A stretch of DNA of 64,000 nucleotides, taken from assembly GCF_008831285.2 (NCBI RefSeq), contig NC_045145.1, positions 15,436,802 to 15,500,801 of the forward strand, written 5' to 3'. The stretch is from Nymphaea colorata (taxonomy: Eukaryota; Streptophyta; Magnoliopsida; Nymphaeales; Nymphaeaceae). Position numbers and translations under genes: made by a program. Within the stretch, counting starts at the first letter, position 1. Every line of letters begins with the position of its first letter. The notes under the pieces are model-generated. The model was not told the DNA's origin, did not search any database, and was given only the letters and a program-made list of their open reading frames with translations. Shown here in pieces: positions 47,901 through 60,300 of the stretch.

Positions 47901-50900
47901 TCACATAGCAAAAGTAGCTCACAGAAGCACATCCACTTATAGATCACAAAGAAAGCTGTATGTGAGGCTTGTGAGCTATATCAGATTTAAAACAGAAAAT
48001 AGAGAAGCACCCTGTTTTAGTACCTTCTCTTTGAGACCTTTTGATCCAGTCACCAGCTTGGAGAGATCCTTTTCCTCGTAACTTATAATTTTGTCAAGCT
48101 CCGCCAATCTAGCTGCCTCAGCCTTTTTAGGAAGTGACTCATTTTTCAGAAAAGGAAGCTGCTTCTCCATATCAGAATGCCTAGCATTCAGAGTTTCTAT
48201 CTGCTTGGCAATCATAAGTGGAATAATGTTAAACGCTCTCGTCCAATCATTAACAGTAAAATTATAGGGAAAAAGCTTAATAGGATAACCAGACAACCGA
48301 AGTGAAAAGCATTAATAATGCTAATAGAAGCACCTCCATCTGAGTCTTGGCTAGATGTATTTCTAGATTGGCTAATGCCTTTTCTGAAGCCTGATAACGC
48401 TTTCCAGCAGTGACAATCTTTAGACGTAAGACAGCGAGCTGGTCGACAAGCAAAGCGAGTTCCTTCTCGGCATTTCCAACAGCTTCAGTGGAAACACTAG
48501 CCTTAATTGACGTTCCCATTTTACCACCACGAGGCTTCCCACCTCCACCGCTCATCGTACCTGACTTTTCAAAGAGAGCTCCTTCCAAGGTCACCACACG
48601 TCTGAATTCCTTGTTTTCACCGTATGCAATCCGTGTTGCCTAAAGGTTCATTGAAAATATAACAAATATCATAAGGGTCTCACGGACTTTCTCTGGCACA
48701 TAAATTTTGAAAAATAAGATGTCTCAAAAGTTTTAGAAAAAACCAAGAGAAATTTTAATAAGGTGAGAAGTGGGACTATCTTTGCCATGTGAAATTTGAT
48801 AATCGTCAGAAGCCTTCAAAAACAGGTTCACAAGCACAAAAATTAGAAATTTAATTTCGAAGAAGTCTTATGTGAACAAACGCCATGAATGAAACCGCTT
48901 TTTGCACCACTTTTCGTGTGTGTTCAATATAAAACAAATTGCAAGTCACTTGCAAGAAAGTAAAAATTTTGAGAGACCCACCTGATCCAGATTTTGTGCA
49001 ACCACTGTGTTTCCTAGCACTGCATAGAAAGCCAGCTTGATTCGCTCATTTTGAACCTTTATCAAATCAAAAAGGCGAGGAACCCTTTCTGGTGTATTGA
49101 CCTTCCCTTTCAATTTAGGAAGATGCACTTCCTGCTTCTCCTGAGAAAGGGGAAAAAGAATAAGTAAAACATGATAGCATACCCCCAAAATTGATATGCT
49201 AACCCTTTTTCCTTTACTAGTTAGAGGAGTTACACCGAGCCCATGACATTTCAATCGTGAGGCAATATTATGTAACTTCATATGCACAGGACAGTTAACT
49301 GAAAAAGAATTTGTAGAAGAAACAGTGCATGCTCTCTTGACGTGCATTCCTAAACATAACCAGAAATGTTCAGCAATTGGGTTATAAATTGAGGACCAGT
49401 TTCAAATGAAAACATGGATGTCATTCGGCACATAAGACATGCGGGGCTGTAGAAACTCAACCATCAGTACTCTGTGACATATATAGGTACAGACACAGGC
49501 ACAGTAAATCGATCAGGTACTTATCTGCCGAACCACGTAGCTAAAATGCTCTCACATGAGCGTCTGCTGATCCAATCTAACCGTTGTCAGAGCAAGTCAC
49601 AGGGCCTGTAATAAATGGGACGTTATGGTTCTGATTGCTGGTCACCGTAGTTGGTGGTGAGGTGAGATCTTGACAACATCAAGTTTTTGGCTTATCATTG
49701 GATCTCTTCAATTTTGTGCACTTAGCCGTTTTTAGTAGAATGCTCTTTCACAGATTTTCGTTGAGATTAATAGAAAAGAGATTCCATTAGACAATGGCAC
49801 TCGGAGCTCATGGAGTTCTTTGTCCACTTAGGCAGACAACAAATGACATGGATAAACCACTCTTTGTTTTCTGTTAAATAAAGATAATAAGTTTACTACT
49901 TTCTCAAGGTGCAGTTATTATTTATAAGTTACATTTATTTTGTATGAATTTTAAATCACTGAAATGTTTAAGGAAACTTGCATCACATGCATGTATGTAT
50001 CAATAAATTAACGGTTTACAGTACTTTATACAAGTAAAGTTGTCTTTGGCTCGTTTTCTTATCTACAAGTTTTTCACAAACCAAAAGGCACGTTTACCAT
50101 GTCTCCGCATACCTAGCTAAACCCAAATTGTGATCAACAACAGAAAGAAAAAATATGTATACAAAAGGAACATCGGTCAAAGCAACAAGAACCCCGTCAA
50201 ATGAATCGATATGGCCGTTTTGTGTAAGCCAGACCATGAAGACATAACCTACATTATTAAACTCACAAAACTAACTTTAGCGGGTGCTTACAGCCAATTA
50301 GTAGATTTCTTAAACGGCGCAAAATTCATCTTATAACATAAATATGCATGGAGAAATAGTTAGCTTTTCCTCGTTTTGAAGGAAGGAAAAAGACAATGCA
50401 ACCTACAGTTAACTCTCTCTCTGCATATATATGAAAATATGAAGGTTTTCAGCTTAGGCAAGTCAAATACCAAAATCATGAAGGTTGCGATGCCAAGATT
50501 CTTGCTTCGGAGCAACTCGACACAAGCTTGTGCTGCCAAAGTTGTCTCTACAACAACATAATCAAGTCCACTGCATGCAGTTGATATAGCAACATCATAC
50601 TTGGCTGCAAAGAGGTGAACATGTGTCAAGAATATTTGTGCTTTGTAACAATACGTAAAGAGTCGACAGAAGACCCAAAAAAGCAAGGACACTTTCTATC
50701 CCTAAACAAGAAAATGGAAGCATGTGTAGCTTGAAAGGAAAACAGACAAAGAAATCTTGAAACTTATTATTGGATAACAATAGGTAATAAAAACAATTAC
50801 AGATAGGGCTGGAAGCTGACCATCAATCGCACCCAAGTCCCCAAGACGTCCATATATCCCATCAATTTGCTTTGTTTCTTTTGCTTGCAAAATCGCTTTT

Positions 50901-53900
50901 AGAACAGAACCTTGACTTTGTTCTGATTCCAGAGCGGAATGCAGCTCGGCCACCTTTTGTCTAGCGGCTTGCTCAAGAGGTATAAGTGACTCCTCTGTTC
51001 TGATCAAGTCCTGTTAATATAATCTTGGTGTCAGAAAAAATTACAAATAGGTGAAATTGCGAGAAATGACAGAAGAAAGAAAACCTGTTCCTCTTTACGA
51101 GCTGCAAATGCATCACGCTTGTTTTCGTCGATGTTGCTTTGAATCTTTAAAATATCTGCAGTCTTCGATCTAATATCGTCTGCTATTTCTGTCATTTGGT
51201 GTTCGGCATCTTCGAAAGCCTTCCTACCAGCATCATGCTAGACAAACGATTCCAATAAACTTGTATCAAATGTAGATGAGAGAATCATACTTAACAAAGG
51301 TATCACTCCAAAAAAAATAATTACAGCATCAAAAGGATAAAGCATTTTGTTTTAAAGCATTCCCTTGAAACCGGTAAACTGCATATTTTTCACCGATACA
51401 AGTGACAACACCAAAGTACAGGCTAGCTCATAATCTAAAGTTGCAGACTACCTTTTCTTTTAAGAGCTTACTTTCAGCGGATGCAACATCCAATCTCCCC
51501 TTACATCCTATGAGTTGCTTTTCCCAAGGTTCCAACTGAGCACGAACTTCCGTAAGTTCCATTCTGTATTTTTCAGTATCCACTGTACCCCAATTTGTGG
51601 ATGTGACCGACAAAGCAATAAAAAAAAGGACTAATAAGAATATTGACAACAAGGAAGCTGTTAAAAACTAAAGAAAGCCAGAATGAGCGTTCTGCTACTT
51701 TGGCACTGCTACCATATCCCTACAGGAGTGTCTCTCTGACAATATCCTGTTGAGTGTCCAAGCAAGATGACAAAATAAAAATGCACAAACTCTATGGCCA
51801 TCAAATGCATTGGAATGAAAAAATAAAAAAATAAAACAAGCTAGAAGCATAACCATGCATTGAATGTAATAAACTTCACAAACAAATCAAGAAGAGGGCA
51901 CCTTTTGACAACTCCTTTATTTCCTCTAAGATTTTTTCTTCTTCCATTAAAGTCTGCTGGAGCTGAGATATTTCCTGCTCATGCTTTGGGATCAGTATGT
52001 TTGCTTCTTCAGTCTCCTTATGTATTTCATCAATCTTAGAAGAATCCTGTAGTACAAAAAGCAAAAGAAGGTCAAACAAATATTTGCATTACCATCCTAA
52101 CAACAGGTCCAATAAGAGACAAATACCTTTTCTATCTTATCCTGTAATTTCTTGATTTTTTGTTTCATGTGCTTTAAATCTTCCCTATACTTCACATCCT
52201 GCCTTTCAAAGTCCTTAAATTCTTCTTTACAACTTCTCAAATCGTTATCGAGTTCCTGAAAAATGCAAGTTAGTCACTAAGTCTAGATTATTACTGAGTC
52301 TGATATTGGAGCACCAAGAGCAAAATGAAGAATAAAATCATGATTGTAACATAAAAGATAATCCAAACCGTTGCATCAACATATATTTAACAAGGAAAAA
52401 AGTAACAAGTAGAAAAGAAGAATTTTATCAGCATTGCACTTAAGCCAAAAGGAAGTACGTCGTATGGCTTTTGCCAGATCCTAAGCTAAGCTGCTAAAGT
52501 ATGATCATGTACTAGTTTTCTAGTAAAAGGTTAGCCTAAGAGCTATAGAAACACAAATAGCAACATCAAGCAAGCAGAATGAAATTTAGAAAAAATAAAT
52601 GATAATCGAAATGAAGAATAAGCAAACATTTAGAAAGAGAACTCATGGTCCAGCTATGCAAATGGATATTGTTATGTATCTGTTTTTTCCCGAAAAACAA
52701 AGAAACGAAAAGATGCTTCAACCGCTACCAAATCCAAGTGCAGAATCAAGGTTCCTTATCTTATCTCTGCCAACAGAATGATGTATATGCCACAGTGATC
52801 AGTATTTTTGGTAAACACAAAATATGTCAGCTGATTGTATAATTGAAGCATTAAAAAGTGTTTCAATCTTGCACAACGATCATTTATAATGCGTCAATTG
52901 AATCGTGTGAATCTAGGAAGATGCATTGGTTTTCTGATATATGAACTAGGCTTTACCGGCATGGAAACAACGTGGCATGAAAATAGAATATTGACATCAA
53001 TTACCCCACGATGAGTACCTCTTGCTGCTTCAAGTACTTGTTATGAATTGCTTCAAGTTCCTTCAATGATTTAACGTTTTCATTGAACTTTTCTCTGAAA
53101 GAGGAAAACAATAAGTTTTTCCTTAAAATTCCAAAATATTCAACCTAGGGATTACGCCACTTCTGATGAAATACACACCTTTCTTCCTTCAAATTTTGTT
53201 CAAGACTGTGAACGTTTGCTTGGAAGTCTGTAAGATTAGAAGAGGAGTCCTCCAAAGCCAACTTAGTTGCCTTTTCCTGCCATTTCATATGTGCCAACTC
53301 CTTCAGCATGAAAGCTTCGGCCTCATTTTTCACATTCTGCATAGGAAAATCATTAACAAATATAAATAGTAGTAGTTATTTAATGCATGTAATGTAAGAA
53401 ACGTTTTGAAGTCAAGGATGTCAACATCTGAAGGAAGAAAAACCTCTAAGTTGTCTTTTTCTTTCTCAGCCAACTTAACCATTTGCACGACACCAGACCT
53501 CTTGTCATTAAGAGATTCAAGACTGCAAAACAACAATGAGGATCATTAGCTTCTGGCCATGGTACTACTTTTTAACTGAAGTTTAGTGATGCAAGTACAT
53601 AAGGGAGCCGGCTGAACATCTCGCAACCATTTTATTTAAATCTGTTGTTGGTCCTCGGAACCAGCCAAAGACTTAACAGAATGACATCGCACCAAGAACT
53701 TACTTCTTGCTAGCTTCTTCAATTTTTTCGACATATTGGTTAGTACCAATGATATCTTCAAGGTATTCCAAGAATCCTTCGTCGTGAGGCCCTTGGGCTT
53801 TGGGCTTCATCAGAGAGATCTGTTCCACTTCTCCCTAAAAACAACCACCATCAGAGTTTAGCTCTCACCAACACCGATGACATGCATTTCAAAAGTTAAG

Positions 53901-55009
53901 GATGCCAACCTGAAGAATCAAGAAACGATTGTTGTCGAGGTCAACTCCTTTTCCCTTGAGTTTCCTAGTAACTTCAGTAAAATTGCTTCCTCGGGTATTT
54001 ATATAGTACTTTGAAGAATTGTCCCTAAACGCAACTCTCGTGATAACAAAATCACTCCCAGCAACAGGTTCGTAAGTCCCATCGTCCTACATCAACAAGT
54101 AATTTCCTTAAAGACCAAGAGAGAAAAAACCAAACACAGACAGGTTGCCATTCAAGGTGAAAATTGTTGTATCAACAAGTAATTTTGTTTAAAAACCAGG
54201 CTTCTCGCATGTGCTATTTTCTTGTCTAAATTGTAGGCAAATTTTCAAACTGAACGGCCAGAGCAGATCCTTTTTTTGTTTTCTCCATGAAATCATGCGA
54301 CCAAAAAGCGAAACACCTATAAGCAGATCCCTAATGATCAACGACAAAATTCATTTAAACATCAAGAATGCGAGTACTACCAGATCAATGATCTCCTGGA
54401 AGTGCACAGACACGCCAGCGCTGTCCAAATTCTGATGGTTGCTGGAATTATGAATCAACTCGGAAACCTTATTCAGCCGCATCTGCCCGCTCAGGCAAGA
54501 GAATTACAAAACACGTAAGTATCTTAAGAAAGCAAGAATGTGCAAAGATTTTGTGGAGTTGATTGTCGAACAAAAGATAAAATGCGGGGAAGGAAGAAGG
54601 GAGAGGGGAACACAGAGCAATACCTGTTTCGCCCGCTTTCCGAATACAAATAGCATGGCATCTATGACGTTACTCTTTCCGCTACCATTGGGGCCAACGA
54701 CAGCCGAGAAACTCTGCAGTTCCAAACACAATCTGACGCGATTAGGGCAAAAGAAGATCATACATACCCACGCATACGCGCACAGGCAACAACCAGAGCG
54801 ACGATTGCCAAGAGATCGATCGGGGAAAAAGAAAAGGTCAAATTCGCACAAACCTTGTGGAAAGGGCCGATCCGCTGCTCGCCCGCGTAGGACTTGAAGT
54901 TCCTGAGGACCATCTCCTTTATGAACAGCCTCGGCCTCCTTGACGGACGGTCGGATGCGGCACCTGTCATCCCCATCGAGGTCACATCGGATTCACGAGA
55001 ATCCCCCAT
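44982..55009 (-). CDS. SMC4: Structural maintenance of chromosomes 4 (condensin core ATPase)
   Basis: Twenty-eight exons on the minus strand: 55009..54854, 54713..54624, 54482..54381, 54086..53910, 53834..53704, 53522..53444, 53336..53179, 53094..53019, 52255..52127, 52046..51902, 51582..51452, 51237..51085, 51010..50821, 50604..50471, 49140..48982, 48639..48334, 48200..48024, 47813..47730, 47648..47439, 47350..47261, 46691..46570, 46487..46332, 46252..46145, 46031..45971, 45873..45739, 45560..45473, 45379..45307, 45096..44982. They total 3735 nt (1244 residues), the usual SMC4 length. Walker A GPNGSGKS is at 59-66, coiled coils flank a hinge (about 550-680, ending near SGTMSGGGGKPRGG), the ABC signature LSGGEK is at 1148-1153 and Walker B VMDEIDAALD follows (D1176, E1177). 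All ATPase motifs are intact. SMC4 pairs with SMC2 in condensin I/II to compact mitotic chromosomes. The start is the first ATG followed by family-like sequence; in-frame ATG 55123 would add 38 residues. Intron 23 has a GC donor. Intron 14 carries a dispersed repeat. Confidence 0.98.
49370..50200 (-). repeat. ~0.83 kb dispersed repeat R1, copy in SMC4 intron 14
   Basis: The reverse complement of 49370-50200 matches 58742-59760 along nearly its whole length. Shared words include GACGGGGTTCTTGTTGC, CGAGTGCCATTGTCTAATGG, GACAACGGTTAGATTGGA and CTGTGCCTGTGTCTGTA. It accounts for most of the 1.33 kb intron, the longest in SMC4. It does not encode a recognisable transposase. This copy lacks the ~210 bp element found in the other. 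Confidence 0.85.
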
Positions 55010-55031
55010 CTCTCCCAGTTGCAGGCCTCCA

Positions 55032-55036
55032 CCGTT
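55032..55036 (-). promoter_or_regulatory. AACGG core (possible M-phase MSA element) in the SMC4 5' leader
   Basis: TTCGAACGGT on the minus strand, 23-27 bp upstream of the ATG. The core matches the binding site of three-repeat MYB proteins at G2/M genes, but five bases is weak evidence. Confidence 0.25.
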
Positions 55037-55111
55037 CGAAACTCTTGAGAGAGAGAGAGGGAGAGCGAGCGAGCGAGCGACGAAAATGAAACTGGATCCA
55101 AGGGGCGGGAG

Positions 55112-55120
55112 TTTCCCGCC
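55112..55120. promoter_or_regulatory. E2F-like site upstream of SMC4
   Basis: TTTCCCGCC on the plus strand (GGCGGGAAA on the gene strand) is a perfect match to the E2F consensus TTTSSCGC. It lies 103-111 bp upstream of the SMC4 ATG. Further GGCGGG/CGCGGG words flank it (about 55104-55110 and 55128-55133). This fits a cell-cycle gene; binding is inferred. Confidence 0.55.
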
Positions 55121-56342
55121 CACTAACGCGGGAGAAGAGAACTTAAAACTCGAACCATCAAACTAAAAATTTCAGTTTAGTACTCAATTTTCGAAATAAT
55201 TTCAAATTTGAGCTTTATATTACGGATTCTCAACATCCTGTCCATGCTTCAATTTTCAGAATGTTTACAAGTTGAAGTTGAAACAATAAAAGTACCTTGA
55301 TCGTAAACCGGAAAAGCAATAACTTATTTAAAAGACAAAAATACCCTCTGGTGGAACGATGAAAAGGATGCTAACCACTAACATGAAACCGCCTTTGTGA
55401 TGAGAGGAGAAGTCTTGTTATTTTTCAAGAAAATAGATATTTTGCTCATTTTTTAAGAAAAAATGAAAAAAAAAATGCTTATCGTTTTTGCTTTACAGCT
55501 TTTTATCAGCATTTAGGTATTTTTCAAGTTTTAAATTTACAGTTTTAAAATATAAACAAAATCGTTGTTTTGTATGAGCTTCATTACCTTATGGGTAAGT
55601 TGGTGTGGACAAACACCTACTTCTTAATTCTTTTTTTTTTTAATTTTTTACATTAAGATTGTTTAATATTTGGGTTGTTTGTTATATATGAAGTGACGTA
55701 TGAAAACAAGTGAATCCAAAAAAATGTTTGTAAAAAGATTTTTTTGTGCGTTGAAAAGCAACTTATGATGACCGTGAAATGCTCCATGTCTAAAGGTGAG
55801 GGGAGGAAGAGAGGGAAGTTGGGTTGTGATTATCAAATCTCATTTAATTAACCGAAGTACATGAAATGACAAAATTGCTTTTAGTCTTGTGACCTTGAAA
55901 TTTCGAAAGATGAAAAGACAATAGACATTTATCTTTAAAAGATTAATAAAAGACAAATTTACCCCCCGAGGGGCACCCAAACTCCTGAAAAATTATAATA
56001 AATGGGTTTGTTAAAAAAAAAACCCGGTTTTGATAAAATGCTGTTATTCACATAAAACATCATTTTTGTCACTCAAACACACAAATTAAGTTTTTAAAAA
56101 CATTGCGATATGACTTGTCATCCAAACATTACTCAAAATTATCCAATTTTTTTTTTTTAAATTTTTTCTTTTGATCGGCTTTGTTTTCACCCTATATGTA
56201 TAGTGTGAATATTTTGAAATGTTCATAAGATGGATTAAATAATACTAAAAAAAAAAAAAGAAATCAAGATGTATGTCACGACGATGGTTTGGATTTAGGG
56301 AGACATGTACTGACTGTACATGTTGCATATTGGTGTTTTTTT

Positions 56343-56474
56343 ACAATATGTAGAATGGGATAATCGGTCACATCTTTCCAAACTTATGTTCTTGGCAAGT
56401 TATTATAAACATCAGTCCTTGTAAAATTTTTAAAAAGAAAAAGGTTTCGACAATATGTAGAATGGGATAATCGG
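56343..56474. repeat. 25 bp direct repeat beside the SMC4 fragment
   Basis: ACAATATGTAGAATGGGATA followed by ATCGG occurs identically at 56343..56367 and 56450..56474. The second copy runs straight into the SMC4-like segment. Confidence 0.9.
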
Positions 56475-56491
56475 CACTTTCCACAAGGTTT

Positions 56492-56570
56492 GGGTCTCAG
56501 TATGAAGGATTCTTGGAATACTTTGAGGATATCATTGGTACTAACCAGCATGTCGAGAAAATAGAAGTTT
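56492..56570 (+). pseudogene. Isolated fragment of SMC4 exon 5
   Basis: The plus strand reads GAAGGATTCTTGGAATACTT and then GATATCATTGGTACTAACCA, the same as SMC4 exon 5 (minus strand, 53704-53834) with about 6 mismatches in the 63 best-aligned bases. The translation EGFLEYFEDIIGTNQHVEKI matches EGFLEYLEDIIGTNQYVEKI of the intact gene, then meets a TAG at 56570-56572. Neighbouring SMC4 exons are absent apart from a possible short exon-1-like word just upstream (CTTTCCACAAGGTTTG at about 56478). It lies about 1.5 kb upstream of SMC4 in opposite orientation. Confidence 0.85.
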
Positions 56571-57362
56571 AGCATATGAATTAAATAAAGCATACATGCT
56601 TCTGCTTCTGTGAAAAAGAGTGACACATAGAAACGTAAGAGCAACTAAGAGATTTAAGCCTGAGTTCATTGAATGTCTGCCGTTTCTGGCGCTTGGTTAC
56701 AGTATAACCTTTGAGGTTTCATTGTCTTGTGAAAAATTATTCTAACTCAAAGATAAAGCATCACTTCCTAACATATTAGGCCTCTAACATGAGACATTGC
56801 GTTGAAGTTGAAAATGACAAAAATACCCTAGACAGCAAACTGAAGAACAGACTACAAAAGTGAAATTCAAAATTTATTTTTATAAAAGAAAAACTAAAAT
56901 ACCCTTCGAAGTAAAAGGTAGAACCCGGATTCAACCCGACCCTTTGCTGATATTTTTGTCTCGTTTGATGGGCAGGATATTTCTTGTAGCATTTGAAATA
57001 AAATTTAAATATTTAAAAAAATTTCTTGTCCATCAAACTTGGGATGAAAAAAATAACCGTTGGGTTGGTGAACCTGGCTTTTTAAATTATTGTAAAAAAC
57101 AGGATTCTAAATGGAATATTATGCTCCCTCATAAAAAAGGAGTGAAAACCGAGGAAACAGTAACACTGGATAAAATTGGAAAAAAAAACACACCTTTTTG
57201 CCATGACAAAAATGCCCTTTAAAACAATCAATAACGTGCTGGCTAGAAGTCCATGTTACACCAGAAAAAAGAAGAGAGGGAGAATGAGACAGGGAGAAGA
57301 ATTAAGATGAAAGAACAGTCTGGAATTACGCTTTAAGAACAATCAGTTTCTTATAACAATTA

Positions 57363-60300
57363 TTAACGATTACCATACAAATTGTTGATGAATTCTTGGA
57401 GATACTGACCCTCAATTCCCAATCTCACCAACATCCCCCCTTCCTCTCCAAGATCAGGCATCAAGTAAGCAACTTCAGGCACCGTGGTAGACACCGGCGA
57501 AACAGCCGCCGGCCTCCCCTCCCCGAAATCAATTTCGTGGAAGCAAAACTTCGTCCAATCACTCACTATTGTGAGCTCCCTCATTGAAGGGAGGAACTTC
57601 TCTCTGCACTCCAGTGCTCCCAAGTATGCCTTCACGTACTCGTCACTAATACTCCTCTTGGCACTCTGGATTCTGGCAATCGTGTGCTCCAGAGGCTCCT
57701 CCACGAGCTCGGTCACAGTGCACATGATCGACGCGAGCACGAAGGCATTGCCGGTGAAATTCTCTCCAAGGGCCGGATTGGTTCTGTTCCTGGCATTCAC
57801 GGGGAACTGCAAGCAGATGCTTGTAGTTGGGTGTAGCTTAAATGCTCTTACTCTAGCCTGCATGGGTGCAATTGTTCATCGTGAGTACCAAATACATGCA
57901 CAACGGTCCTCCGCATCCACGCATATGCGTGCATGCACACACGCACACATGTGCACAAATTAGGCGATTATGCCAATAATATGCTTTGAATCTATGTAAT
58001 TTACATGATCAAGTGGGGAATGTGGACAGACTCTAGACATGCCGATACATTTTGATTTGCCAAGACAGAGAGGATGGAGAAGATATAATGATCTGCAAAT
58101 CACATTGTTAAAATGCTCTCAATGCCACACCATTCATCAAAATCATAGCTGTGTAAAGATGCTATAATATTAACCACACACTCAGCTGGATACCTTAATA
58201 AATCAATTGGTACTTGGTAGGGCTCATAATGTCATCGGCAATTGATTTTCGACATATGAGAGGACTATGAACAGCATGGGTTTCGTAGATCATATAATCT
58301 GTTCAATGTCTTTGATATAGGCACTAGGCACACATCATATGTTGTCCGACGCCAAGACATACGGCGTTCAGAAATTTGCTTGTCGCAAATCCCTGCGCAA
58401 CTTGGTGACAAGTGTCTATCAAAGAGAGAGAGAGAAAAAAAAAACTTCATAAATGTGGTCGCCCAAAGCCTACCATATAGATATATATTGTGGTCCATAT
58501 CCTTATTCATCAATAATTAATGCCCTTACTCTCCCCCTACCATATATAAAAAAATGTATAGACCATATCTTTACGCAACAATAATGTTTTATATATATAA
58601 ACCCATATTGCATGGGCCTCCCATTGCATATGCGCGCAAATACATTGAAAGGCATATAACATGTCATGTGCGTGTATATTGAATGCATCTAATATGTAAT
58701 TATGCACGAATATCATATGATATATTGAAAACTTGGTTAACTTGACGGGGTTCTTGTTGCTTTCACCGATGTTCCTCTTTTGTATATATATATTTTTTCT
58801 TTCCGTTGTTGATCACAATTTGGGGTTAGCTGCCTTTTGGTTTGTGAAAAACTTGTAGATAGGAAAACAGGAGATCGCTGACATTACATTCTACTGACAG
58901 CAAAAGAGTTGCTAAGTGACAACTTTAGTACTAGGGGTGTAGTTAGTTTTTTTTTTTTTTTCATGGTATACTAAACAGTTTACAAATTTTCAGTTAGCCT
59001 TGGAGCAGTGACCCGAATTTTGTAGGGCTGCGACCCAAGTCAACCAAGGTGCAACATGTAAATTCAATGTTTCAAATTGCGCTCGATAGGACATATGCCC
59101 ACAGAGCCCCTATTTATCTCCGCCCCTCCTCCCCTCCGCCCCTGATAAACAGTTAATTGATTGGTATATACATGCATACGATGCAAGTTTCCTCAAACAT
59201 TGCAGTGATTTAACCAATAAAATAAATAAATTAATAACTGCACCTTGAGAAAATATTAATCTTATTATCTTTATTTAACGGAAAACAAAGAGAGGCTTAT
59301 CCGTGCCATTTGTTGTGTGCCTAATTAGACAAAGAACTTTATGAGCTCCGAGTGCCATTGTCTAATGGGATCTCTTTTCTATTAATCTCAACGAAAATAT
59401 GTGAAAGATTCTGCTAGAAGAGATCTAATGATAAGCCAAAAAATTGACGTTCTCAAGATGATCTCACATGACGACCAACTACGGTGACTAACAATCAGCA
59501 TCATATCGTCCCACTTAGTACAGGCCCTGCAACTTGCTTTGACAACGGTTAGATTGGACAGTAGTCGCACTAGATGTGAAAGGATTTTAGTTATGCGATT
59601 CGGCAGATAAGTTCCTGATCGATCTACTGTGCCTGTGTCTGTATCTATATATGTCACAGAATACTGATAGTTGAGTTTCTAAGGCCCTGCATGCCATATG
59701 TGCGGAATGACATCCATGTTTTCATTTTCAAGGTGGTCATCGATCTATAACCCAGTTGCTAACGTGAATGTAAAGCATCACGAACAGTTAGAAAAATGGT
59801 GCAGTTACTGTGATTAGATGGGAAAATGCAAAAGGCTGATCTCTACAGAAAAAGTACGGGTGAAATGAATGGAATATGTCAGAACAAGAGCAGCTTACAG
59901 TAAGCTTTAGTAACCAAACGTACCTTCCAAACTCTTGCAGAAAGAACATCGAAGGTAGAGCATACTGAAAGGGCACCGCTTTCAACGGCTGTTCTTTTCA
60001 TGTCCTTTATGATTTCTCTCTTCAAACACAGAGTAACAAACTGAGTTCCATCATCGGAATTCGGCCCTGTAATCTGTGAGAGTGACGAACCCCAACTGCT
60101 ATCGTCAGGAGCTGTCATTTTCATGGGCACCAAGCAAAGATCCCGGATAGTGGAGACGTGGGTCTGGCTGTAGATTGACCCTGCTGCCGCTCCTGAGTCG
60201 GATGAAGCTAGAGTCTTCATGAGTGTTCCTCTACAATGGTTTGGTTCTATGAGTTCACTCACATCTTTTCCACAGCAAATCTGCGCCCAAGAAGCTAAGA

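Larger units (their letters stand above)
55150..57250. other. Intergenic DNA between SMC4 and the BAHD gene
   Basis: AT-rich, with a 25 bp direct repeat (56343-56367 and 56450-56474) and an SMC4 exon fragment (56492-56570). The open frame at 56860-57222 (+) has no recognisable domain and lysine-rich, AT-driven composition. Confidence 0.5.
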
